The notes below the pieces were generated by a model, which searched no databases, was not told the origin of the DNA, and saw only the letters and a list, made by a program, of their open reading frames with translations. A DNA stretch of 64,000 bases. It comes from Marivirga arenosa. GTDB lineage: Bacteria; Bacteroidota; Bacteroidia; Cytophagales; Cyclobacteriaceae. The position numbers were made by a program, and so were the translations under genes. How positions within the stretch are numbered: position 1 is the first letter of the stretch; the number at the start of each line of letters is the position of its first letter. The stretch is taken from the NCBI RefSeq assembly GCF_030503875.2, contig NZ_CP129968.2:806001-870000 (forward strand), written 5' to 3'. Below, piece after piece: positions 9,894 through 19,756 of this stretch.

Positions 9894-10661
9894 ATGAAAA
9901 TACATAAAGAAGGAGAATATAGTTATATTGATGAAGGCCAAGGTGAACCATTAGTACTTTTACATGGTCTTTTTGGCGCACTTAGTAATTGGGAAGGAGT
10001 TGTAAATAAATTTTCAAAGGAATATAGAGTACTCATTCCTTTACTACCTATTTATGAAATGCCCATTAAAAAAGCAGGCCTTGATGCTTTAACCGACTTT
10101 GTTGAAGGCTTTGTTGAGCAGAAAGGATTATCAGATATGAATTTAATAGGTAATTCTTTAGGTGGACATGTTGCTTTGATTTACACTTTAAGGCATCCTG
10201 ACCAAATAAAAAGACTTGTTTTAACTGGAAGCTCTGGCTTATTTGAAAATACAATGGGTGGTTCATTCCCTAAAAGAGGGAGCTATGATTATATCCAAGA
10301 AAGAGTAGCTTACACTTTTTATGATCCAAAAACCGCAACCAAAGAATTAGTAGATGAAGTTTTTGAGACTACTAAAAGTATACCGAAATGTATGCGTATA
10401 GTAGCGATTGCAAAATCTGCTCAAAGACATAATATGCGTGAAGAAATTAAAAAAATTCAGGTACCTACATTGCTAGTTTGGGGCTTAAATGACACCATCA
10501 CTCCGCCAATGGTAGCGCATGAATTTGATAAATTAATACCAAACACTACCCTTAAATTCATTGACAAATGTTGTCATGCACCTATGATGGAGCATCCGGA
10601 GATATTTAACAATTACCTTGAGGATTGGTTAAAAAGTACAGAACGAGTAGAAATGAAATGA
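9894..10661 (+). CDS. Alpha/beta hydrolase
   Basis: 255 residues with a complete alpha/beta-hydrolase core. The oxyanion loop is LLHGLFGALSNW, the nucleophile Ser is in GNSLGGHVAL, the acid Asp is in WGLNDTITPP, and the His is in CCHAPMMEHP. No signal peptide, so cytosolic. The substrate is unknown. It opens the run that leads to nadK and the outer-membrane assembly genes. Its stop overlaps the next start (ATGA), which argues for co-translation. The 107-bp gap upstream probably carries the operon promoter, though no clean box was seen. Confidence 0.92.
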   Translation: MKIHKEGEYSYIDEGQGEPLVLLHGLFGALSNWEGVVNKFSKEYRVLIPLLPIYEMPIKKAGLDALTDFVEGFVEQKGLSDMNLIGNSLGGHVALIYTLRHPDQIKRLVLTGSSGLFENTMGGSFPKRGSYDYIQERVAYTFYDPKTATKELVDEVFETTKSIPKCMRIVAIAKSAQRHNMREEIKKIQVPTLLVWGLNDTITPPMVAHEFDKLIPNTTLKFIDKCCHAPMMEHPEIFNNYLEDWLKSTERVEMK

Positions 10662-11320
10662 TAGTAGATTTGATAAACGATATGATCCCACCACTTAAGG
10701 TGACAGACGATGCAGCTAAAGCATTAGTTTGGATGGAAGAATTACGTCTTCATGCTTTACCTGTAATAAAAGATAAAACCTTTTTGGGTTTCCTTACAGA
10801 GGATATGATTATTGATCAGAATGATGTAGGAGCTAAAGTAGGAGACTTTCTTTTAAGAGGAGAGGATTGTTTCGTTTATGATTACCAACATACTTACGAA
10901 GCGGTTAAAAAAGCAACAAACTTTGAATTTGAATGTGTAGTTGTTTTAAATGAAAAAGATGAATTTTTAGGCGTTGCAGTTTTGTCTGATGCGCTGTCAA
11001 TTTTTTCTCAGTCAGCTTCAATTCAAAGTGAAGGAGGTGTTATTGTTTTATCTATGAACCAAGCCGATTATTCATTAAGTGAAATAAGCCGTTTAATTGA
11101 ATCCAATGATGCTCGAGTAATGGGTTCAAGTCTGAATATTGATAAAAATGAACCTACAAAATTTAGATTAACCCTTAAAATTAATAAGGTTGATCTTACC
11201 CACATCATCGCTACCTTAGAAAGATTTGGCTATAAAGTGGTTGCTAAATATCAGGAGGTAAAATCAATATCTAATGAGAAAGAAAGATTAGATATGCTAA
11301 TGCGTTATTTAGATGCCTAA
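10658..11320 (+). CDS. CBS-domain protein
   Basis: About 220 residues from ATG at 10658, which overlaps the hydrolase stop. An in-frame TTG at 10625 would add 11 residues inside the upstream gene and is less likely. The N-terminal half has two CBS motifs (AAKALVWMEELRLHALPVI and FLGVAVLSDAL regions), which usually bind adenine nucleotides. The C-terminal half (VIVLSMNQADYSLSEISRLI) resembles an ACT-like fold. It is a cytosolic, probably regulatory protein. The end overlaps nadK by 8 bp. Confidence 0.85.
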   Translation: MIVDLINDMIPPLKVTDDAAKALVWMEELRLHALPVIKDKTFLGFLTEDMIIDQNDVGAKVGDFLLRGEDCFVYDYQHTYEAVKKATNFEFECVVVLNEKDEFLGVAVLSDALSIFSQSASIQSEGGVIVLSMNQADYSLSEISRLIESNDARVMGSSLNIDKNEPTKFRLTLKINKVDLTHIIATLERFGYKVVAKYQEVKSISNEKERLDMLMRYLDA

Positions 11321-12200
11321 TACCATTAAAATTGCTCTTCACGGTAAAGTATTTAATGATGAGGTAAAGCCTCACATTAAAAGAGTTGTAGATGTTTTAA
11401 TCTCTTCTAAGGCAGAGTTGATTGTTTCAGAGTTATTTGCTGAAAAATTTAATACTGCATTCCCTGAATATGCCAATTTTGATATTTTCACTCAACTTAG
11501 CGAATCAGATGAGGTTCATTATTTGATCAGCTTGGGAGGTGATGGTACTCTTCTGGAAGCAGTCAATTATGTTGGTGCTTTAGAAACTCCAATTTTAGGA
11601 ATTAACACAGGAAGATTAGGTTTCCTAGCCACTACTCCAAAAGATAAGATTGATAAAGCATTATCGGATTTATTAAATAAAAACTATAAGGTAGATAGCA
11701 GAGCTTTAATCCATCTTGAAACTGATTCCAACGTTTTTGAAAAAAAGCCTTTTGCCTTAAATGAATTTGCAATTTTAAAGACAGATTCTTCCTCTATGAT
11801 TACAGTTCATACTTATGTAGATGGAGAATATTTGAATTCATATTGGGCAGATGGATTAATAGTAGCAACCCCTACGGGCTCTACAGGCTATTCTTTAAGC
11901 TGTGGAGGGCCAATTATTCTTCCACATTCTAATAATTTTGTAATCACACCAGTTAGTGCTCATAATCTGAATGTTAGGCCTTTAATCGTTTCAGATCAAA
12001 GCGTTATATCCTTCAAAATAGAGGGAAGAAGCAATAAATTCTTAGTATCCCTCGACTCAAAATCACATTCTGTCGATTCTTCTATAAAATTGTCAGTTAG
12101 AAAAGCTGATTTTAAAGCTAAATTGATTACGTTTGATCAATTGAACTATTTTGATACGCTAAGACAAAAATTAAACTGGGGATTAGATTTAAGGAATTGA
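11313..12200 (+). CDS. nadK: NAD kinase
   Basis: 295 residues. Phosphorylates NAD to NADP. The catalytic GGDGT motif is in LISLGGDGTLLEA, followed by NTGRLGFLATTP and the substrate-binding TPTGSTGYSLSCGGPI. The ATG overlaps the CBS gene by 8 bp, so expression is coupled. Next to the DUF6089 barrels and uppS-bamA, an order common in Cytophagales. Confidence 0.96.
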   Translation: MPNTIKIALHGKVFNDEVKPHIKRVVDVLISSKAELIVSELFAEKFNTAFPEYANFDIFTQLSESDEVHYLISLGGDGTLLEAVNYVGALETPILGINTGRLGFLATTPKDKIDKALSDLLNKNYKVDSRALIHLETDSNVFEKKPFALNEFAILKTDSSSMITVHTYVDGEYLNSYWADGLIVATPTGSTGYSLSCGGPIILPHSNNFVITPVSAHNLNVRPLIVSDQSVISFKIEGRSNKFLVSLDSKSHSVDSSIKLSVRKADFKAKLITFDQLNYFDTLRQKLNWGLDLRN

Positions 12201-12260
12201 TTACCACGAATTTAATTTTTTATATTATTTTTGCTCTTTAAGTAGAGAACCAATATTAGG

Positions 12261-13481
12261 ATGAGAAAATTATTACTAGCTTTTACAATTATAATGTCTG
12301 CAGCAATAGTGTTGCCAGATAGTGTTGATGCTCAAATTTTTGGAGGCAAGAATAAAAGAAGGAAAAGTGCTAAAAGAATTGGTTCATTTTCAGGTTCTAA
12401 ACGTTTGTTCAATCCTGAGATTTCTTATTACTCATTCGGAGGAGGAATAAACGCATTAAACTATTTCGGTGAAATCGCACCAACTTCATCCGCTGCAAGT
12501 ACCGACATTTCATTTACACGCCCAGGAATCAACTTGTTTATTCAACAAAGATTTGGCGATAGGTATTCTTGGAAAGCAAATTTAATGTGGGGTCGATTAC
12601 AAGGATCAGATCAGGAAACAATTGGAGAAGGTAACTTCACTACTGAGAATGCGAATCGATACTTAAGAAATTTAGATTTTAGAAATGATATTATTGAATT
12701 GACCGCACAAGGAAGAGTAGATCTTTTCAAGCATTCGGGTCGATTCTCATCTCGTCCACCTTTCAATGTGTACGTTACTTTTGGTGTTGGTGTCTTTTAT
12801 CATAATCCAAAGGGCTTGGCTCCGGAATATTTTTCCACTGATGCTTTTCAAGTAGATAACCCAGGTGACTTTGAAGGTACAAGGTATTATCCTCTTGAAC
12901 AATCAGGTCAATGGGTAAGTTTAAGAGAATTAGGTACAGAAGGACAATTTGCAGATCAGGCTACTAGAGATGAGTACAAAAACGCTTTTGGTAAAGATTT
13001 ACCTGATCCTTACAGTAGATTCCAATTAGTAATCCCCTTAGGAATTGGTGCAAGATATAAGTTGACAAATAATTTAGATATTGCACTTGATTTAAGTTAC
13101 AGACATACATTTACCGATTATTTAGATGATGTAAGTGGTGAGTATGTAGATTTAGGGGTTTTTGGTAATCCATCCGATCCTAATGCTGCTTTAGCAATGG
13201 CCATGTCGGATAAGTCAAATCAATTTGATGCTAATACTTTTATAGAAAGTATTCAACCAGTTCTTTATACTCAAAGAATAGATAATAAAACATCCTCTTT
13301 AAATCCTGATTTCACGTGGAGAAGAGCTGCTGGATATGGTTCCAACGGAGGGTTTGGCAATGATGATCCTAGAAGAAATATAAGAGGTAATCCGCGAGAT
13401 AATGATATTTATATTGTAACAAATATATCTGTTTCATACATTTTGAGCGGTGGGCTCGTTAAAGGAGCAAAGTTTAGATAA
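12261..13481 (+). CDS. DUF6089-type outer-membrane barrel protein
   Basis: 406 residues with a signal peptide ending near SVDAQ. A basic stretch (GGKNKRRKSAKR) follows, then a beta-rich body starting YYSFGGGINALNYFGEIAP, the start of the barrel domain seen in DUF6089 proteins. The C-terminus ends in strands with IYIVTNISVSYIL. Function unknown; the outer membrane is the likely location. A TATTTTTG box at 12226-12233 could be a -7 element but lacks a well-spaced -33. Its smaller paralogue follows after 5 bp. Confidence 0.8.
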   Translation: MRKLLLAFTIIMSAAIVLPDSVDAQIFGGKNKRRKSAKRIGSFSGSKRLFNPEISYYSFGGGINALNYFGEIAPTSSAASTDISFTRPGINLFIQQRFGDRYSWKANLMWGRLQGSDQETIGEGNFTTENANRYLRNLDFRNDIIELTAQGRVDLFKHSGRFSSRPPFNVYVTFGVGVFYHNPKGLAPEYFSTDAFQVDNPGDFEGTRYYPLEQSGQWVSLRELGTEGQFADQATRDEYKNAFGKDLPDPYSRFQLVIPLGIGARYKLTNNLDIALDLSYRHTFTDYLDDVSGEYVDLGVFGNPSDPNAALAMAMSDKSNQFDANTFIESIQPVLYTQRIDNKTSSLNPDFTWRRAAGYGSNGGFGNDDPRRNIRGNPRDNDIYIVTNISVSYILSGGLVKGAKFR

Positions 13482-13486
13482 TATTT

Positions 13487-14200
13487 ATGTTAAATTTCTT
13501 CTTTAAGTCATACAAAACGAACATTGGCCTATTCTTAATTTCATTTATTTTATTTTCAAATACTATAAATGCTCAATCAAAAGAATTTGGAGGAGGGATT
13601 GCCAGTTTTAATTATACAGGTGATCTCATTAGAACTTATAATATTACCAATCAATCAGTAGGAGTTAATTTATTTTACTCTAGAAATTTTAAAGAAGGCT
13701 TCGGGGCTAAACTGAATTTCGGTGCAGGTAGAATAAAAGGAAGTGACCAAAACCCAATTGATCCACAAGCGCAGGTAAGAAATGCTGCTTTTCAAGATTT
13801 TATAACCGAGATTTCAGGAGTAGCAACTTATGATTTTCTTGATTTTCGTACAGAAAGAGCATTGGTGAAATTTACACCCTATTTAGCTGCTGGGGTTGGT
13901 TTTTTTCTTATCAACAGAGCTGATAAAAATGCAGATTATAGTGATATTCAGTTAATGATTCCGTTTGGAGGAGGAATAAAATATAGCTTGGGCCCCCTAT
14001 GGACATTAAACTTTGAGTTTTCTGCAAGAAAATTATTTTATGATTATTTAGATAACATTTCAGTGGAACAGATTACTGATAAAAGAAATTCTGATTTTCA
14101 GTTTGGGAATTGGAATGATAATGATTGGTATTATTTCGCTGGCTTATCAATAAGCTATACCTTTTGGGGGATAAATTGCCCAGTTCCGCTTAAAAAATAA
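13487..14200 (+). CDS. DUF6089-type outer-membrane barrel protein, smaller paralogue
   Basis: 237 residues, N-terminal signal ending near INAQS. It shares with the preceding protein the plan FGGGIASFNYTGDL..., a soluble-looking SRNFKEGFGAKLNFGAGRIKGSD block and a YDYLDNIS strand near the end. The pair is therefore a tandem duplication that has diverged in length. It is probably an outer-membrane beta barrel and is co-transcribed with its paralogue. No enzyme motif. Confidence 0.8.
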   Translation: MLNFFFKSYKTNIGLFLISFILFSNTINAQSKEFGGGIASFNYTGDLIRTYNITNQSVGVNLFYSRNFKEGFGAKLNFGAGRIKGSDQNPIDPQAQVRNAAFQDFITEISGVATYDFLDFRTERALVKFTPYLAAGVGFFLINRADKNADYSDIQLMIPFGGGIKYSLGPLWTLNFEFSARKLFYDYLDNISVEQITDKRNSDFQFGNWNDNDWYYFAGLSISYTFWGINCPVPLKK

Positions 14201-14278
14201 CTGTAGAATTTCCACACAAGTTTATTAATAATAATGATTTTTGTACCTTGCGGCCTTATTTGGAGCAGTTGATTGAAC

Positions 14279-15007
14279 ATGGAAAAAAATTTGGATAAAA
14301 ACAATTTACCAAAACATGTAGCCGTTATTATGGACGGTAATGGGAGATGGGCAAAAAAACAAGGTGCAGCCAGAGTTTTCGGTCATAAAAATGCTATTAA
14401 GTCTGTCCGTGATACGGTTGAAGGATGTGCAGAGTTAGGGATTTCACATTTAAGTCTATATGCTTTCTCAACTGAAAACTGGGGAAGACCAAAAATGGAG
14501 GTTGATGCTTTAATGCAATTATTAGTGTCAACTATTAAGTCTGAAATGAAAACTTTAATGGAAAATGATGTCAGATTGTCTTCCATTGGAGATATTAAAA
14601 AGTTGCCGACTAAGTGCAATAATGAATTGGAATCTGCGATTGAGCAAACAGCTAACAATAAAGGTTTAAATTTGATTTTAGCATTAAATTATAGTGGGAA
14701 ATGGGATATTATGCAGGCATGTAGAAAAGCAATGACTGCAACTGAAAATAATAAGCTAAAAGCTAAGGACTTAACAGAGGTTGAGTTTGAAAAATTTTTA
14801 TCTACATCAGGAATACCGGATCCTGAACTATTAATCCGGACGAGTGGTGAATATAGGATTAGTAATTTCATGCTTTGGCAATTGGCTTACTCAGAAATTT
14901 ATATTACTGATATATTGTGGCCAGATTTCCGAAAGGAACATTTACATGAAGCATTATTGAATTATCAATCTCGAGAAAGAAGATTTGGAAAAGTATTAAG
15001 TGAATGA
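14279..15007 (+). CDS. uppS: Isoprenyl transferase (undecaprenyl diphosphate synthase)
   Basis: About 242 residues. A cis-prenyltransferase that makes the lipid carrier for peptidoglycan and surface glycans. The catalytic Asp is in VAVIMDGNGRWAKKQG. LSLYAFSTENW and LIRTSGEYRISNFMLWQ are diagnostic, with WPDF near the end. An in-frame TTG at 14273 exists two codons upstream, but ATG at 14279 is preferred. The stop overlaps the bamA start (ATGA). Confidence 0.96.
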   Translation: MEKNLDKNNLPKHVAVIMDGNGRWAKKQGAARVFGHKNAIKSVRDTVEGCAELGISHLSLYAFSTENWGRPKMEVDALMQLLVSTIKSEMKTLMENDVRLSSIGDIKKLPTKCNNELESAIEQTANNKGLNLILALNYSGKWDIMQACRKAMTATENNKLKAKDLTEVEFEKFLSTSGIPDPELLIRTSGEYRISNFMLWQLAYSEIYITDILWPDFRKEHLHEALLNYQSRERRFGKVLSE

Positions 15008-17670
15008 AACGACATCTATTAGTAGTAATAGCTATTCTTATAAGCGCAACATCTGTTTTTGCGCAGGTCAATCCATCAATGGATTACAGTAAGCCTCGAA
15101 AATATGAAGTAGTTGAGGTTGTAGCAAATGGATTAGAATATTTGGATGAAGGGGCGGTTGTCGCCATTACAGGAATTTCCAAAGGAGATAGAATTGATAT
15201 CCCAGGTGATGATATTTCCTTCGCCATCAAAAAAATGTGGAGGCAAGGTCTTTTTGCAGATATTGCCGTTAAATATGAAATAGTTGAAGAGGGTAAAATC
15301 AAATTGATCCTCGATTTAACGGAAAGACCGAGGTTAACGAAATATTCATTTCAGGGCATCAAAAAATCAAAAATATCTGAAGTATCTGATGAGTTGAGCT
15401 TGGTAAAAGGAAGAATACTTACCGATGCCTCAGTTAAAAATGCCGAATTAAATATCAAGAAGTATTTTATTGATAAAGGTTTCTTAAATGTGGAGGTTGG
15501 TTCAATTCAAAGACCTGACAATCTTGTCGGAAATGGAGTTGAATTAATCTTTCAAATAGATAAAAAGAATAAAGTTAAGGTTGAAGATATTTATTTTGTC
15601 GGGAATGAGTCTTTTGGAGACAGAAGGTTAAGAGGTAGAATGAAAAATACAAATGAGAAATTGAGATTCACCTTATTTGAAGATGTTGTCAGTCGAGCCA
15701 TTCACTCTAAACCTAAAAACTGGTTTCAATTTTTATTTAAGCAAGATTCTGTTGGCTTAAATAAAGCTTTAGATTACTTTGGTGAACATGTAAATGTGAA
15801 CTTCTTTAAATCTTCAAAACTTGTTAAAGCTGATTATGAAGAAGATAAAAATTCATTAATTGAATTTTATAACAGTAAAGGATATAGAGATGCTGAGATT
15901 ACATACGACAGCATATACAAACAAGGAAGAAATATTGCAGTCGAAATTGGAGTAGATGAGGGACAAAAGTATTATTTCCGCGATATCAACTGGACGGGTA
16001 ATTTCAAGTATAATGATGAGGTTTTAAGTTCAGTTTTAAATATTAAAAAGGGAGATATATACAATCTCGAAAAGATAAATAGGAAATTAAATTACGACCC
16101 TACAGGAAATGATATTAGTTCTATTTACATGGATAATGGTTACCTATTCTTTAATGTAACACCAGTAGAAGTAAATGTAGAGCAAGATTCAATTGATATT
16201 GAATTACGAGTTTATGAAGGTGCTCAGGCAACAATTAATAAGGTAACCATAAAAGGAAATACAAGAACGAAGGATCATGTGGTTCTTAGAGAATTAAGGA
16301 CCATCCCGGGAGAAAAGTTCAGTCGTCAGAAATTAATTAGAACACAGAGAGAATTGTCTCAATTAGGATATTTCAATCCAGAAACCGTTAATCCTACTCC
16401 GGTTCCAAATCCGAATGATGGAACAGTTGATATTAACTGGGAACTTGAAGAAGTTTCAAACGATCAAATCCAATTATCTGGTGGATGGGGAGGTTTTATC
16501 GGGTTTGTAGGTAGTTTAGGAGTTACTTTTAACAATTTCTCCTTAGGTAATTTCTTAGACTTTGGAAATTGGGATCCACTACCGGTTGGAGATGGACAGA
16601 TTTTATCTTTACAATTTCAGGCAAATGGTAGGCAATTCCAGAGTTATAATTTCTCATTCACAGAACCTTGGTTAGGAGGTAAAAAGCCAAATGCCTTAAC
16701 TATAGGAGGTAGTTATTCTTATCAAGGTGATTTCGTGAATTTCAGAGATCCAAGATCAGGGATTTCTGGCTCATTCAGAATTTTTAGAGGGTTCGTGAGT
16801 TTATCAAGAAGATTAAAATGGCCTGACAACTTCTTTACATTGGCCAATTCATTGGAGTATTCTCGTTATACTTTAAATAATTCAAGAAGAATTGGATTCC
16901 AATTGGGATGTACTGATTGTGAGGCTAATAATATCAACTTTAAAACTACAATTGCTAGAAATAGTGTAGATAATCCAATCTATCCAAGAAGTGGTTCAAA
17001 TGTTAGTTTATCAGTTTCATTAACTCCTCCATATAGTTTATTGAATAATAAAAATTACGATGAACTATCATTTGAGCAAAGTATTAACTTCCTTGAATTT
17101 AATAAATGGATGTTTGATGCTTCATTCTTTAATAAAATTGCAGGTGATTTAGTTATAAACACAAGAGCGAATTTTGGAATAATATCTAGTTATAGCGATA
17201 AAGTAGGAGTTGGGCCATTTGAAAGATTCATTTTAGGCGGTTCTGGTTTAGCAGGAGGTCAAGGATTTATTTTAGGTAGTGATATCATTGCATTAAGGGG
17301 TTATGAGGATAATTCATTAAGGCCGACTGAATTTGTGCCTTCCTTTGAGAATGGATCAATGACAAGACGTCAAGTCAGTGGAGGAACTATTTATAATAAG
17401 TTTGTGATGGAGCTACGTTATCCAGTATCATTAAATCCTTCTGCAACAATATTTTTATTAGGATTTGGTGAAGCAGGAAATACTTGGACTAGTTTTAGTG
17501 AATATAATCCTTATGATCTAAAACGTTCAGCAGGTTTTGGAGCCAGAATTTTCATGCCAGCTTTTGGTACTATTGGTATTGATTGGGGATATGGTTTTGA
17601 TAATGCTCCAGGCACAAATGTTAGAAGTGGAGGCCAAATTCACTTTACTATTGGTAATCAGCAGAGATAA
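15004..17670 (+). CDS. bamA: Outer membrane protein assembly factor BamA
   Basis: 888 residues, signal peptide ending SVFAQ. The N-terminal part carries POTRA domains (starting YEVVEVVANGLEYLDEGAV, and later INKVTIKGNTRTKDHVVLREL). The C-terminal Omp85 barrel begins near QIQLSGGWGGFIGFVG and includes the conserved lid-loop region LRGYED. It inserts beta-barrel proteins into the outer membrane. The ATG overlaps the uppS stop, and two Skp-like chaperone genes follow, the usual envelope-biogenesis neighbourhood. Confidence 0.97.
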   Translation: MKRHLLVVIAILISATSVFAQVNPSMDYSKPRKYEVVEVVANGLEYLDEGAVVAITGISKGDRIDIPGDDISFAIKKMWRQGLFADIAVKYEIVEEGKIKLILDLTERPRLTKYSFQGIKKSKISEVSDELSLVKGRILTDASVKNAELNIKKYFIDKGFLNVEVGSIQRPDNLVGNGVELIFQIDKKNKVKVEDIYFVGNESFGDRRLRGRMKNTNEKLRFTLFEDVVSRAIHSKPKNWFQFLFKQDSVGLNKALDYFGEHVNVNFFKSSKLVKADYEEDKNSLIEFYNSKGYRDAEITYDSIYKQGRNIAVEIGVDEGQKYYFRDINWTGNFKYNDEVLSSVLNIKKGDIYNLEKINRKLNYDPTGNDISSIYMDNGYLFFNVTPVEVNVEQDSIDIELRVYEGAQATINKVTIKGNTRTKDHVVLRELRTIPGEKFSRQKLIRTQRELSQLGYFNPETVNPTPVPNPNDGTVDINWELEEVSNDQIQLSGGWGGFIGFVGSLGVTFNNFSLGNFLDFGNWDPLPVGDGQILSLQFQANGRQFQSYNFSFTEPWLGGKKPNALTIGGSYSYQGDFVNFRDPRSGISGSFRIFRGFVSLSRRLKWPDNFFTLANSLEYSRYTLNNSRRIGFQLGCTDCEANNINFKTTIARNSVDNPIYPRSGSNVSLSVSLTPPYSLLNNKNYDELSFEQSINFLEFNKWMFDASFFNKIAGDLVINTRANFGIISSYSDKVGVGPFERFILGGSGLAGGQGFILGSDIIALRGYEDNSLRPTEFVPSFENGSMTRRQVSGGTIYNKFVMELRYPVSLNPSATIFLLGFGEAGNTWTSFSEYNPYDLKRSAGFGARIFMPAFGTIGIDWGYGFDNAPGTNVRSGGQIHFTIGNQQR

Positions 17671-17676
17671 ATTGGT

Positions 17677-18219
17677 ATGAGATTTGTTAAAGTCCTAATA
17701 ACAATTGTAATTTTGGGTATTGCCTCGCAAAAGGCGCTGGCTCAAAAATTTGGTTACGTGGATTCTAAATTCATTTTAAGTAAAATGCCTGAGTATGCAG
17801 AAGCTAAACAAGAAATTGATGCTTTGACAAGTGCATGGCAAAATGAAATAAAGCAAATGCGTAAAGAGATTGAATCGAAATACGCTGCTTTAAAGGCAGA
17901 AGAGGTTTTACTAACAAAAGAATTAAAAGAAGAGCGCTTAGCCGAAATTGAAAAAAGAGAAAAGGAAGTTGAAGAGTATCAAAATAAAGTATTTGGATTC
18001 AATGGATTATTATTTCTCAAAAAGAAAGAATTAATAAAACCAGTTCAAGATAAAGTTTTTGAAGGGGTTGAAATAGTAGCAAAAAAGGAAAGGCTACAAA
18101 TAGTATTTGATAAGGCAGGTGAGTTAATTATGATTTATACAGATCCTGTACATGATTATACAGACTTAGTTTTAGAAGAACTAGGACTAATTGATGAAAA
18201 CGATTTAAATAAGAATTAA
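17677..18219 (+). CDS. OmpH/Skp-family periplasmic chaperone, first copy
   Basis: 180 residues with signal peptide ending KALAQ. The mature start KFGYVDSKFILSKMPEYAEA is the OmpH signature. A long charged coiled-coil helix (about residues 45-110) follows. Skp holds unfolded outer-membrane proteins for BamA. It starts 7 bp after bamA. Confidence 0.93.
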   Translation: MRFVKVLITIVILGIASQKALAQKFGYVDSKFILSKMPEYAEAKQEIDALTSAWQNEIKQMRKEIESKYAALKAEEVLLTKELKEERLAEIEKREKEVEEYQNKVFGFNGLLFLKKKELIKPVQDKVFEGVEIVAKKERLQIVFDKAGELIMIYTDPVHDYTDLVLEELGLIDENDLNKN

Positions 18220-18235
18220 TAAAGTGAAAACAAAT

Positions 18236-18766
18236 ATGAAAAAGGGATTAATATTAATTTTAGCATTGGGTTTATTTTACACTGCAAGTGCCCAAGAAAC
18301 AAAAATAGGATTCACGAATGCTGATTATGTATTGAGCTTAATGCCAGAATCTAAAGAAGTGCAATCTCAAGTTGCTGCTTACGAAAAGCAATTTTCAAAT
18401 TCTATTCAACAAAAATACCAAGATTTTCAGCAGCAGGTTGCAGAGTATCAGCAAAATGCTCCTACTATGACTGAGCAAATGAGAGCTGAAAAAGAGCAAG
18501 AATTACAAGGCTTACAGCAATCATTACAAAAATTTCAGCAAGATGCTGAGCAATCAATTGCTCGTAAGCAACAAGAGTTGTATCAACCGTTATATGAGAA
18601 AATTCAAAATGCTATTGATAAAGTAGCTGAAGAAAATGGATACACTCATATCGTAAGAGCTGAGGCATTATTATATATCTCTGACGAAGAAGCGGGTGAT
18701 ATTTCACCAATGGTATTAAATAAATTGGGTGTTGAAGCTCCAAATGCATCAGCAACTGATGAATAA
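18236..18766 (+). CDS. OmpH/Skp-family periplasmic chaperone, second copy
   Basis: About 176 residues from ATG at 18236 (MKKGLILILALGLFYTASAQ is a good signal peptide). An in-frame GTG at 18224 would add four residues. The mature start TKIGFTNADYVLSLMPESKE aligns with the first copy, and the middle is a Gln-rich coiled coil. Tandem skp genes after bamA are usual in Bacteroidota. It is the last gene of the operon; a strong terminator follows. Confidence 0.93.
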   Translation: MKKGLILILALGLFYTASAQETKIGFTNADYVLSLMPESKEVQSQVAAYEKQFSNSIQQKYQDFQQQVAEYQQNAPTMTEQMRAEKEQELQGLQQSLQKFQQDAEQSIARKQQELYQPLYEKIQNAIDKVAEENGYTHIVRAEALLYISDEEAGDISPMVLNKLGVEAPNASATDE

Positions 18767-18803
18767 GATTGATTAGTTAATCAATTAAATTATAAAGATA
18801 TTA

Positions 18804-18830
18804 GCCTTGAAGAAATTCAAGGCTTTTTTT
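18804..18830 (+). terminator. Strong Rho-independent terminator of the bamA operon
   Basis: GCCTTGAA, loop GAAA, TTCAAGGC, then seven T. A perfect 8-bp stem with a GNRA-type tetraloop. Confidence 0.92.
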
Positions 18831-18847
18831 GTTTTAAGGTAATATAT

Positions 18848-19756
18848 ATGGCTATTTTTCCTCCATTTTTAAAAGAAGGTGATCTAATTCTGGTGCTCAG
18901 TCCATCAGGAGTAGTAGATAAAAAAAAAGTAGAAAATGGTATTGAGATTCTTAAAGAAAAAGGATTCAAGATAGAGATTAGTAAGAATACCTTTAACGCA
19001 TATTTTAAATTTGGTAGCAGCCATGAAAATAGATTATCTGATCTTCAAAACGCTTTAGATCAACCTGAAGCCAAAGCAATTTACTGTGCCAGAGGAGGAT
19101 TTGGCATCACTCATATATTAGATGATTTAGACTGGACAAAGTTCAAAGAGAACCCGAAATGGATTATTGGCTTTAGTGATATTACTGCTCTTTTAAATGT
19201 CACGTATAAAAAGGGATTTGCCTCTTTGCATGCAAGTGTTTTACAGGGCCTTTCAAAGCTCGATAGTCAATATCAAACCTCTATTTTTGATTGTTTAAAA
19301 GGTAAGGTTGATAAAATGGAAGCTAAGAGTAAATTCAATAAAAATGGAGAGGGAACAGGATCATTAATAGGAGGTAACTTATCTTTATTAGTAAATCAAA
19401 TTGGGACAAGGTCTGAATTAGATTATAGGGGTCAAATCCTCTTCATTGAAGAAGTGGCTGAACCACTTTATCATATCGATAGAATGTTTCTGCAATTAAA
19501 AAGAGCGAATAAGCTAAAAGATTTAGCAGGCCTAGTAGTTGGTCAATTTACCAATTTGATAGAAGATAAAACTATATATGGTCAATCTCTTGAAGAGATT
19601 ATTCTGGCTCATTGCAAAGAGTATGATTTCCCAATTGGATTTAATTTTCCTTTTGGGCATGGTGAGGATAATCATCCAATCGTTCATGGGGCAAAAGTAA
19701 ATATGAAAGTGAGAGATAAGGAGTCGGAAATCTCTTATGGTGTTTCACCCCAATAA
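18848..19756 (+). CDS. LD-carboxypeptidase (peptidase family S66)
   Basis: 302 residues, LdcA/MccF family, cytosolic. It cleaves the LD bond of recycled murein tetrapeptides. The nucleophile Ser lies in GFSDITALLN, preceded by CARGGFGITHILDDLDW. The Glu is in FIEEVAEPLYHIDRM and the His in FGHGEDNHPIVHG. The 3' end overlaps the convergent chrA gene by 12 bp. Confidence 0.93.
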   Translation: MAIFPPFLKEGDLILVLSPSGVVDKKKVENGIEILKEKGFKIEISKNTFNAYFKFGSSHENRLSDLQNALDQPEAKAIYCARGGFGITHILDDLDWTKFKENPKWIIGFSDITALLNVTYKKGFASLHASVLQGLSKLDSQYQTSIFDCLKGKVDKMEAKSKFNKNGEGTGSLIGGNLSLLVNQIGTRSELDYRGQILFIEEVAEPLYHIDRMFLQLKRANKLKDLAGLVVGQFTNLIEDKTIYGQSLEEIILAHCKEYDFPIGFNFPFGHGEDNHPIVHGAKVNMKVRDKESEISYGVSPQ